Assembly: GCA_033557465.1 (NCBI GenBank) | Contig: CM066033.1 | Span: 1,246,773,523 to 1,246,837,522 of the forward strand | DNA from: Ichthyophis bannanicus | Taxonomy: Eukaryota > Chordata > Amphibia > Gymnophiona > Ichthyophiidae | Length of the DNA stretch: 64,000 nucleotides | Direction of reading: 5' to 3' | Shown: piece by piece, positions 19,645 to 29,405 of the stretch | Position numbering within the stretch: position 1 is the stretch's first letter | Layout: the number at the start of each line of letters is the position of its first letter | Translations under genes and position numbers: made by a program | The notes under the pieces: model-generated | Databases searched by the model: none | What the model was told of the DNA's origin: nothing | Seen by the model: the letters and a program-made list of their open reading frames with translations, nothing else

Positions 19645-20486
19645 TCCCTTCAGAAGAGCCCCTCCTTTCCCCAGAATGTTCCCCAGTTCCTAACAAATCC
19701 AAAATCCTCATCTCTGCACCATTGTCTCATCCACGCATTGAGACTCCGGAGCTCTGCCTGCCTTTTGGGTCCTACGCGTGGAACGGGAAGCATTTCAGAG
19801 AGTGCTACCCTGGAAGTTCTGGATTTCAACTTCCTACCTAAAAGCCTAAATTTAGCCTCCAGAACCTCCCTAACACATTTTCATATGTCACTGGTACCGA
19901 CATGTACCAAGACAGCAGACTCCTCCCTAGCATTATCTAAGACCTTATCTAGGTGGCGTGTGAGGTCCGCTACCTTCGCACCAAGCAGACATGTTACCAG
20001 GCGATCCTCACGTCCACCAGCCACCCAGCTATCTACATGCCTAATGATAGAATCACCAACTATAACGGCTGTCCTAACCCTTCCCTCATGGGCACATGGC
20101 CCTGGAGAAACTTCCTCATTGCTAGAGGGTTTTACATCACCTGAAAGACAGGTCCTAGTTACAGGATCACTTCCTGCCACACCAGAGTGATGCTCTCCTG
20201 TCACTTGACTTCTCTCCTCCATGGCAACAGGGATGCTGCCAGAGTGGAGGTGGGACTTCAGGACTATATCCCTGTAGGTCTCGTCTATGTACCTCTCTGT
20301 CTTTCTTATGTTTTCCAAGTCTGCTATTCTAGCCTCTAGAGAACGGACTCGTTCCCTGAAAGCAAAGAGCTCCTTGCACCTAGTGCACACGTAAGACCTC
20401 TCACCAACTGGGAGAAAATCATACATGTGACACTCAATGCAAAAGACTGGAAAGCCCCCATCTCGCTGCTGGACTGTTGTCTGCAA
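19645..20486 (-). pseudogene. CR1-like LINE ORF1 (coiled coil + SGNH-type domain)
   Basis: On the minus strand, 20486-19881 is open for 201 residues. A Cys-containing start (FCIECHMYDF, YVCTRCKELF) precedes a heptad-like stretch (RERVRSLEARIADLENI), then the SGNH block TAVIVGDSIIRHVD (about 20060) and VLVHVGTSD (about 19890). The rest of the domain to 19645 is degraded by frame changes and continues beyond DIRS B at 11575. CR1 ORF1 proteins bind nucleic acid, and the SGNH domain is hydrolase-like. A near-identical start lies at 62938-63492 on the plus strand. Confidence 0.85.
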
Positions 20487-21425
20487 CTTAGTTTTAAGCT
20501 TGTGTTTAGATCTTTAAGTTCTTTACTTACTAAGGGTTGCTATGGATATTTATACTAATAAAACTGTACCTAATACGTTTAATATAGCTTGTTCACCTGA
20601 AGCTTAATTAATATTAGGTCCTTAGTGTATGACTGATTTGGATAACGAGCTTCACCTGAGAGCACCTCCTTTCATTTAAGATGTGTAAGTCCCTATAAAG
20701 CTACGATTATCCCAGGAGAGGGTGGGTGTTTGGGAAGGAGGTAGGGAAATAACACTTATTAAAAGAGGGCTGCTACACAGTACCCTGTCCTGTGCTTCTG
20801 AAGTAAGCTGTGACCAACTTCCTGGGTGATTAACAGTCCTTGCTTGGATAGAAGGAGTCTTTCAAAATGGCCTTTTGACCGGCCACCTGGTGTTAACACC
20901 TATTGAAAACGTTTCACAGGTCTCTTGCCCCCTAGGTAGAAGGCCTCTTTGTAAAGGTCTCTAGAAGACTTTATTTGTTGCTCAAAGAGTACTGACTGTG
21001 TTTTGCCTTTTATGCTAAGGTATATTCTGATTTGATTTAAATTACAGCTCTTTGCTGCTGCTAGGCTCTGACTTATTATGAAATTTAAACTGCAAGTTCT
21101 CTGCTAGGTTCTAAATTTAACCAGAAAGCTCTCTTCTGTGTTTTAAATTTAAACTAAAAGTACTTTGCTGATACTAGGCCCTGAATGACTAATAAAATTT
21201 AAACTACAAGCTCTCTGCTGGGTATGAAATGTAACCAGAAAGTTCTCTTCTGTGTTTTATAGTCAAACTTAAACTGCTGCTACTAGGCCCTGACTGATTT
21301 AACAAAAAACAGTGGGTTCACAGATTAATTAGCTTTAATACAAAGAAGTCCTTTCAGAAAATTCCCAGAAGTATATACTCACAATTGCAGATCTCTCTTC
21401 AGAAGTAACAGTCCCCTTTTCTAGA
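20487..21425 (-). repeat. Probable 5' UTR of the CR1-like LINE with ~113-bp tandem repeats
   Basis: No coding frame is seen. Between about 21030 and 21310 a unit of about 113 bp recurs: aaatttaaactgcaagttct at 21081 and aaatttaaactacaagctct at about 21194, each followed by aaccagaaag and ttctgtgtttta, with further partial copies. Its position upstream of ORF1 on the minus strand suggests promoter-type repeats, which is inference. Confidence 0.45.
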
Positions 21426-21428
21426 CCT

Positions 21429-21431
<3 letters not shown>

Positions 21432-21481
<50 letters not shown>
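21432..21481. repeat. (TA)n microsatellite
   Basis: An uninterrupted TA run of about 25 units lies between the CR1 5' region and the next LINE. Confidence 0.95.
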
Positions 21482-21484
<3 letters not shown>

Positions 21485-21499
21485 TAATATAGCTTAGTG

Positions 21500-24400
21500 T
21501 CTAGAGTCCTTAGCCACTCACTGCGTTGAAGATAATATATGCTCATAGCCCCCACTACTATGGCCCCACACTACAGTGTCCTTCTCTTCCTCATACTCCC
21601 CCACTGCCTCCCCTCCGACCCACACCCTTACTCCTCTCCCCCCTACTCTCCCTCCTCCCTCCTCCTTCCTCACTTCCCCCTCCATCCTGTCTAACCTTGC
21701 ATTTGCCCATGAGCTTCATCACACCCTCCCCCTCATTCAACCAACCCCTCTCTCTTTAAGGCAACCCCACCCTTGCTTTCGCCGTACTGCCTCTGCTTTA
21801 TCCCGCTCCCTACTTCTCTTCCTCCTCCTCCTCCTCTTATCAGGTAATATCAACCCTAACCCCGACCCCCCCCCCTCGATTTCTTTCTCACCCTAAGAAG
21901 AGTTCCTCACGTACCCTATCTAATCTCATCCATATCCCACTCCTTTCCCCACCCACCCTCCCTCACTCACACCGATCATCCATAGATGTTAACCCAAGCC
22001 CTACCCCCTCCAGAGCTCTGTCTTCGTCTCACCCTAAAAATAAATCCTCACGAATCCTACCTGATAGACACACCCACCTGTACCCTGACCCCTCTAGATC
22101 TCAACATCACTCTGGAAATAGTTCCCCACGTAACGGCCCCACTAGACCGCCGTCTTACTTTGGAAAGAAATTCTCCCATAACTTGTCTAACCTTATCTAT
22201 ATCCATATCCCTCTCCTTTCTTCCTCCACTCTCCCGTTCTCATGTGCCCTATGGAAGGCATGCTCAGTCTCTAAGAAACCTGTTCTTACTCATGATCTCT
22301 TCATATCTAAAGCACTACACCTGCTTGCCCTAACTGAGACCTGGCTCCTCCCAGACGATACTGCATCCACTGCTGCTCTCTGCCATGGGAGCTATCAGTT
22401 CTCCCATACACCTCATACCACTGGTCGCGGGGGTGGTGTTTGGGCTTTTACTTTCCCCCTTTTGCCAATTCCAACCTCTCCCTCTCCCTCAGTCACACTC
22501 CTCCCTCTCTTTCGAAGTCCACTCCATTCGCCTCTTCTCACCACTTCCCCTCCGAGTAGCTGTTATTTACCGCCCACCCAACAAATCCAAATCGACCTTC
22601 CTTACCGACTTCGACTCCTGGCTCTCCACCTTCCTCGATCCCTCTTCCCCCACTCTTATTCTCGGCGACTTTAATAGTCATGTTCATAACCCCTCTGATT
22701 CCCACGCTTTAAAGTTCCGTGCCCTCACCTCCTCGTTTGACCTACAACTCTGCTCCACTGCCCCCACCCACTGCCTGGACCTGGTACTCTTCTCTGACTC
22801 CTCTCCCTCAAATTTCCACATCTCAATCCTTCCCTCATTTGATCACCTCTTAACCTTCAATCTTCAGCTTCCACTGTCTCAACCTTGTCCTGTCTCCTCC
22901 AACCTATTTGGAAATCTTCTTAATATTGATCCCTTGGCTCTCTCCTCTACCATTTCTCCATCTCTCTCCTCTACCATTTCTCCATCTCTCTCCTCTATTG
23001 TGTTCTCCAGGTCTGTCGATGAAGCAGTATCATCTTATAATGTTGCACTATCCTCTGTCCTTGATACTCTTGCCCCACCCACCCCTCGTCCTGTCAGACG
23101 TTCTACCCCCGGCCCTGGCTTTCACCCACAACCCGCTATTTACGCACATGTGCCCGTTCTGCTGAACGCGCCTGGGACAAATCCCGCTCCCCGTAAGACC
23201 TCATTCACTTCAAATTCATGTTTAGCTCCTTCCAGTCAGCCAAAGCACTTGCCAAGCAAGAATACTACACCTATCTGACTAACTTCCTCGCCTCTGATCC
23301 TCGCTGCCTCTTTAATACCCTCAATTCTCTCCTCAAGGAGCCTCCACCCCCAATCCCCCCTCCCTCTCTGCCCCAACCCTAACCGACTACATCCACGACA
23401 AAATCCACAAGATCACCCTCCAATTCCCCACTCCCTCATCTACCTCCCCCCTCCCCGATTCTCCTCCCCCCTCCCCGATTCTCCTCCCCCATCCCTGATT
23501 CTCCTCCCACATCCATACTTCCTCTGCTACCCTCTCCTCTTTCCCTACGATTTCCGAAGAGGAAGCTGCACTCCTCCTCCAAACCCACCACCTGTTCCTC
23601 TGACCCTTTCCCCACCCATCTCCTACATCCCATCTCCTCCACCATTGTTCCATGCATCTCTCATATTCTCAACCTTTCACTCTCCACTGCAACTGTCCCA
23701 GTCGATTTCAAACATGCTATTGTCACACCTTTCCTCAAGAAACCCTCACTCGATCCCACCTGCCCTTCTAACTATCGACCCATCTCCCTCCTTCCCTTCA
23801 TTTCTAAACTATTAGAATGAGCAGTCCACCACTGCTGCTTCGACTTCCTCACCTCCCATGATCTCTTGGACCCACTACAATCAGGCTTCTGGACCCTACA
23901 CTCCACTGAAACTGCCCTGACAAAAGTCTCCAACGACTTGCTCCTCGCTAAATCTAAGGGACTTTACTCTGTCCTCATCCTCCTTGACCTCTCCGCGGCC
24001 TTTGACACTGTTGACCACAATCTTCTCCTTAACACCCTCTCCTCGCTTGGCTTCAGGGATTCCGTGCTATCCTGGTTCTCCTCCTACCTCTCCCATCGCT
24101 CCTTTAGTGTATGCTCTGGGGGCTCCTCCTCCTCCCCTACCCCGCTCCATGTTGGTGCTCCACAGGGATCCGTCTTAGGCCCCCTCCTTTTCTCCCTTTA
24201 TACCCAATCCCTTGGCACAGTTATCTCCTCCTATGGCTTTCAGTACCATCTCTACGCTGACTACTCCCAAATCTACCTCTCTACACCTAATATCTCTCCA
24301 GCAATCCAGACCAAGATCTCAGCCTGCCTTTCCGACATCACTGCCTGGATGTCCCATCTCCGCTTGAAACTGAACATGGCCAAGACTGAACTCCTCGTCT

Positions 24401-25350
24401 TTCCCCCCAACTCTGCCCCTCCTCTTTCCCCTTTCTCAATCTCAGTGGATGGATCTCTGATCCTTCCTGTTCCTTCAGCCCGCCATCTGGGGGTTATCTT
24501 TGACACCTCTCTCTCCTTCTCTACACACATCCAGCTCATAGCTAAGACCTGCCGCTTTCAACATTGGCAAGATCCACCCCTTCCTTTCTGAACACACTAC
24601 CAAAACGCTTATCCACTCCTTAATTTCCTCTCGCCTAGATTACTGCAATCTGCTCCTTGCCGGTCTCCCCGCGAATCATCTCTTTCCCCTTCAGTCTATG
24701 CAAAATCATGCTGCTCGACTAATATTCCACCAGTCTCGCCATGCCTACATTACTCCTCTTCTCAAGTCACTTCATTGGCTCCCCATCCAATTCCGCATAC
24801 GGTTCAAACTTCTCATACTGACCTATAAGTGCATCCACTCTGCGGCCCCTCAATACCTCTCATCCCTTATCTCTCTCTACATCCCCTCTCGAGAACTTTG
24901 CTCCGCTAACAAACTGCTTCTATTTAGGCCTTTCACTCGCACAGTTAACTCATGCCTTCGCTCCTTTCACCTCGCTGCACCCTACGCCTGGAATAACCTA
25001 CCTATGTCTATACGCCAGGCGCCCTCACTGGCCCTCTTCAAATCCAGGTTAAAAATTCACCTCTTCACTGTTGCCTTCAGATCCTGACTTTCACCCTTAT
25101 CCTAACCCGATCCCCCTTCAATCTCCCATGACCGAATTAGACAGACCATATTATGCTTTGCACCGAACTGACTTATTGCTTTGTACTGTTGTATTAGATT
25201 CTAAACTCGGATGAGTACTAGATTGTAAGCTCGGATGAGCATGACTCTGATGGGCAGGGACTGTCTATTATATGTATATCTTCTATATGAATGTCATACC
25301 TGTACAGCGCTGCGTGCTCGGCGCTATATAAGTGCTAATTAGTAGTAGTA
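21500..25350 (+). mobile_element. L2-like LINE, nearly full length
   Basis: It contains a leader with a short N-terminal region, an AP-type endonuclease, RT and a 3' UTR. The UTR has the L2-style end gattgtaagctcgg, gggcagggactgtct, tgtacagcgctgcgtgct and gcgctatataagtgc, then a TAGTAGTAG tail at 25340-25355. The left boundary is approximate. Frame changes are frequent, so the copy is inactive. Confidence 0.82.
21576..25086 (+). pseudogene. L2-like ORF: 2A-like leader, endonuclease, RT
   Basis: 21576-21896 gives a hydrophobic Leu run ending in LSGNINPNPDP, a worn version of the 2A-type D-x-E-x-NPGP motif. The endonuclease appears as LALTETWLLPDDTAS (about 22325), AVIYRPPNKSKSTF (about 22560) and LILGDFNSHV (about 22655). 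A 24-bp duplication near 22945-23000 repeats SSTISPSL. RT blocks: [17 protein letters not shown] (about 23985), [16 protein letters not shown] (about 24160) and [10 protein letters not shown] (about 24255), in which the second Asp of the YADD motif is Tyr. The C-terminus at 24698-25086 has LKSLHWLPIQFRIRFKLLIL. It nicks DNA and reverse-transcribes LINE RNA; the altered motif and at least four frame changes make it dead. Confidence 0.85.
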
Positions 25351-25394
25351 GTAATAAGGACAGGAAACGAAGGATGTATTTTAGGGAGATGTTT

Positions 25395-25465
25395 GTTATA
25401 TTTGATAATACCGCCTTTCAAAGTAAAGAACACCAAGCCAGTTTACAATGAGCAGGAGGTGGGGC
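25395..25465 (-). repeat. LINE 3' tail fragment
   Basis: The plus strand reads ataccgcctttcaaagt and then ccagtttacaatg. On the minus strand this resembles the gtaaac...cggtat tails of the local L2-like LINEs. It is short and decayed. Confidence 0.4.
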
Positions 25466-25501
25466 TAATATAAATCGCCTACAGTAAACTATAAGGACAG
25501 T

Positions 25502-25834
25502 CAGGGCCAAGGCAAGGATTCAAGGTGCCTAGGTGGGCCCTCCATCCTGCTGGTCCCCCGCTCCTCTCTGGGGCCTGTTGCTGCAACAGTGTCTCGCAAA
25601 CTGTGACGCAGCACTTATCGATACACTCTGCACTGCATTGCGGTTTCTTCACTGTGTGCCATTGTGCCCTCTCCAACATAGCTTCCAGCAACATAGTAAG
25701 GGAAAGAAATCATGACGCAGCGCCTGACTGTATTGATAAGTGCTGCATTACGATTGGGGAGGGGGGGGGGTGACTGTCCTGGAGGGTGCACTCTAGGCGA
25801 CTGCCTAGTTTGCCTAATGGTAGCATTGGCCCTG
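25502..25834. mobile_element. hAT-type MITE, 333 bp
   Basis: It starts cagggccaaggcaaggat and ends atggtagcattggccctg, so the outer bases are inverted repeats. Flanking 8-mers are aggacagt (25494-25501) and aagacagt (25835-25842), seven of eight identical, as expected for an aged hAT duplication. There is no coding frame. A G-run lies at 25757-25770. Confidence 0.8.
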
Positions 25835-26084
25835 AAGACAGTACATAGACTAGGAATGGCTAATACAAATTGTACTTGCTAAAACCTAAGCTAGGTACTT
25901 AAAATTAGGAAAGGACAATCAAGTAGGGAGGACAACAAATAACCAACTCTGCATTGTGCCAAGTGAGACACAATTAGGATTCAAATTTGTAAAGTATTCC
26001 ACCATTTACAATTCAAGGTGTTGAATTTGGGAAAGGAGGCAGAAAGTTCCTCATAGACATCTTTTCTTTTTTTGTGCTCTGCAG

Positions 26085-26245
26085 GCAGAAGTGGAGCTGC
26101 AACTAGCACTAGAAAGAGAGGAAGAGAATCAGAAGCAAGCAGTCCTTGAACAAGAGCGTCGAGACCGTGAGCTCGCCATGAGAATTGCACAGAGCGAAGC
26201 AGAGCTCATCAATGAGGAGGTCCAGCCTGACTTGGCCTTACGCAG
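26085..26245 (+). CDS. MYO6: Internal coding exon of a myosin VI (MYO6) orthologue
   Basis: The 161-bp exon follows a pyrimidine-rich tract ending ctctgcag and is followed by gtatac, so both splice sites fit. It encodes 53 codons plus two bases (phase 2). The reading starts [20 protein letters not shown], continues [20 protein letters not shown] and ends DLALRR/S. I recognise this as the myosin VI tail just C-terminal to the charged single alpha-helix: nearly all charged, rich in Glu, Arg and Gln, directly before the alternatively spliced insert region. Myosin VI is the minus-end-directed actin motor of endocytosis and hair cells. The flanking exons are not in the window, so the introns exceed 26 kb upstream and 37 kb downstream. 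This exon is single copy here and has no lesion. Confidence 0.9.
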
Positions 26246-26939
26246 GTATACTGTAGCTCTTTTCTCTACTTCTCTTTATTTGCTAGGCAGATGTAGTCAC
26301 AACAGGGAAAACAATATTTCCACATCTTAAAGACCATCCAAAAGCAAATCGTGCCTGAGGTACTCTCAAAGTTATTTTCTCTGCAGCAGAAACGGGGTGG
26401 AGTAGGGCAGTTCAGCACATTGCCCATGCTGTAAGTCAGCAAACTCCATTTCAAAATGGTAATTTGCTTATCGTAAAAGCTTGCCAGCTGCAAGAACTAT
26501 AGTATCAGCCTAGTGCCTCTGGCAAGACATGTACTGCAATTTACAGCCCCTAGAACTGAACTGGACATTACTTATTATAGGAAAATATAGAGTGTGCACC
26601 ACATTAATGTTTGACACTGCCATCAGCCAATTTAACTTGTAATTGCTTTAACCGCTCTGCGCTGGATTTGATAGGAGGAAGCAGCAGCGCATTCAGTGTA
26701 TTAGGTCTGCACATAACTTTGCAAAATCCCTCTGCCTCTTGCCCTGGGGCTCTTGATTTGTGGAATATCTGTGCTTTCAGAAAAGATAAAGGCTTGCCTG
26801 TTTTTGAGTTTGCAGTAATCAGAAACGGTGTCTTTCATCCTGGAAGCTTCCTAACACGTAAAGAGAAAGCTAAATAGGTGGAGAAAATAGGGCACAGCTT
26901 TTTATTTATAGAGGCACTTCATATAAAAAACAAAAAAAA
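26246..26939 (+). other. Intron of the MYO6-like gene, no recognised element
   Basis: This stretch follows the 5' splice site. I see no repeat termini, no coding blocks and no second exon; it is probably ordinary unique intron sequence. Confidence 0.5.
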
Positions 26940-26990
26940 CATTCCTTATCGTCACTTCAGTCCAGTCCCTTTACTTCTGGGTTACGCAAC

Positions 26991-27100
26991 CCTTCCAGCA
27001 GCTTGGAGGCTGAGCCCAACCTTTTTGGGGCTGGAGCGGTATAAATACCACTGGAATCACCCACAGACCCCAGTATTCTCAGCCTCCAAGCAGCTGGAGG
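26991..27100 (+). promoter_or_regulatory. Stem-loop enclosing a TATA-like box in the DIRS C leader
   Basis: Arms 26991-27014 (ccttccagcagcttggaggc) and 27078-27100 (its near complement) enclose cggtataaatacc at 27038-27050. The layout suggests part of a terminal repeat or promoter of the element. The transcriptional role is inference. Confidence 0.4.
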
Positions 27101-27943
27101 GTTCCGTAAGCCTAGGGCTTACTGGAGTCTTCCTTTGGTTTAAATTTCCTTTTTATTGCCTTTAAATTTGAGCTTATTTACCTCATTTTCTTTGGTTTCT
27201 TTGTTTTCTGCATCCTGTTCCTTTAAGTTTCTCCTGCCTACTCCTCCACCCCCCCCCCCCTTCTGGCCGGACCGAGGATCGGAGGTGGTTTTATTGTAGG
27301 CTGCAAAGAGAGGAACTTTTCAGATTTCTTCTACTGCCGATTCGGTCGGCCTCCTGCACAGTCCACCGCAGTCCTGCCCTGCCTCGCGCCGAAGCCCTCC
27401 TGGTGGCTGAGCGCTTGAGGCAACGCCGCAGTGCAAGTTTTTACCGCCGGCACTGTCACGGATGCGGAGGTGAGCTCCGGAGCCCCAGATTCGCTAAAGG
27501 AAAGCAGCGGGGGGAGCGGTTTTAAAGCGGCGGTTCTTCTTTGGATCGGGGTGAAACGCGGTGCCCAGCTCCGTTCTGACGACGGCGCAGAGAACGGTTC
27601 AGAGGGCAGACTCGCGATCCTCCGTTTAGGCTCCACGTGGTGAGGCCTACCATGTGTAGAGCCAACGGCCAGGGATCGCTGAGTCGGGCACGGACATCAC
27701 AACAGAACTACAAACCGCAAGTACTGGGGCCTTGGATTAAGGGATTTGATTTCCTTATTTTGCATTTAATGTTAACTTAGTTTAGTTTTATTCTTTAATT
27801 TTATTCTTTAATTTTTAAAGCGGTAGTCTCTTAGTCTGGGCAGACTCTTCATTTAATCTGTATTTGAACTGTACAGTTTGCGCTTTGTTAGGCCAATTGC
27901 CTCAGCCCCGGGGCAGGTAGAACTTCAGTAGCCTGGATCAGGC

Positions 27944-29389
27944 ATGACGGGCAAGTCTCGGTGCCCATCCTGTGGCATTCGCAGAGGTACTTCTTCGGAG
28001 GCAGGGATCTGCAGGGGTTGTGCTGCAGTGGCTGCCTCCGTGGAACAAGAAATTAACTTGGCCATGGCACAGCCCTCTCAGGGGTCCGGTGACCCCCTAG
28101 AGGGAGAGGGGGGGGTCCCAGTTCCCTCCTTCTACGTCCTCGGATCTACCCACTCCTCCACTGCCCATGTCCCCCCTGCCCGCAGGGGATGGGGGGGCCG
28201 GGGATTTTTTCTCCCCTGACTTCATACTCTTGCTTCACAAGGCCTATTGCTTGCGTAAGCAGGGCTTGGGGACAGGAGATGCTGGTCCGTCGGCGGAAGC
28301 CAAGTCTGCTAGAACCATGAGAGCAAGCAATCCGGGATCCCACCTAAGCGCCCTCGGCTGAGTGGTGAGGACCCACTCTCGTCTCTCTCTCAGGGGACTC
28401 CAGAGGAGGAGAACTCGGATAAAGATTTGGATGAGGAAGAGGAGGAGCTTGAAGAAGGGGAGATCCCAGAAGAAGATCAATCCCGGATAATTAGGGTTTT
28501 TCGCCGGGAGGAGCTCCCGGCATTAATTAATGACTCCCTGAAAGCGCTCAATGTAGCCTCAGATACGCCGGCTGAGAAGGAGGCGTTGGAGGATCCGTTA
28601 ATCCAGGCCATCAGGAGGTCACAGAAGGTTTTTCCGGTCCACAGGGTGGTGCGTCAGATGATCCAGGAAGAATGGGATCAACCAGAGTCAAGTTTAAGGG
28701 GGGTCCGAGCTATGACTCGCCTATATCCTCTTCCAGAGGCAGACAAAGAGCTGCTGAGGTCTCCCAGGGTGGATGCGGCGGTATCAGCAGTTACTAAGAA
28801 GACTACTATCCCGGTCGAGGGCAGCGCGGCTCTGAGAGACTCTCAAGACAGAAAATTGGACACGCTCCTGAAGCAAGCCTTTGATGTAAGCGCCCTCGCC
28901 TTGCAGGCCTCCATTTCAGGAGCTTGGGTGGCGCGGGCCTGTTTAAGGTGGTCACAACAGCTCCAGTCAGCGGACGGTCCCGCAGACGAGTCGCAGGCCA
29001 ACGCTGCTAGATTGGAATCCGGTGCAGCCTACCTGGCGGATAGTCAGTATGACCTCATCAGAAGCCTCGCCAAGAACATGGCCTCGGTGGTGGCAGCTAG
29101 GCGTTATTTGTGGCTACGGAATTGGGCAGCCGATGCCTCCTCGAAGGCACGCCTGAGTCGACTTCCCTTTAAGGGGAAGCTGTTATTTGGGGAAGATTTA
29201 GAGAAGCTGGTAAAGGACCTTGGCGAGTCTAAGGGAGGCAGGCTTCCAGAAGACAGACCTAAGCAAGGCCGCTCCCTAGCCCCAGTGCGTAGCCAACCTA
29301 GGGATCCCTGGAGGTTTCGCCCAGGCAGGTCGAACTCCTTTTCCAGGGGCCGTTTTCCTGCAAGGGGACAAGGTTTTCGGGGGTTTTGA
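27944..29389 (+). pseudogene. Gag-like ORF of DIRS C
   Basis: It starts at the ATG at 27944 with CPSC...CRGC zinc-type pairs (MTGKSRCPSCGIRRG). An indel in the G-run near 28190 shifts the frame to DFFSPDFILLLHKAYCLRKQ, and a second change near 28340 restores the first frame. From there it stays open to 29389: an acidic stretch (DEEEEELEEGEIPEEDQ), the core (FDVSALALQASISGAWVARA, YLWLRNWAADASSKARLSRL, LPFKGKLLFGEDLEKLV) and an Arg/Gly/Phe-rich tail (FSRGRFPARGQGFRGF). Gag packages the element RNA. Two compensating indels are the only lesions, so it is well preserved. Confidence 0.8.
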
Positions 29390-29405
29390 GGAGCAGGTTG
29401 GGGTT

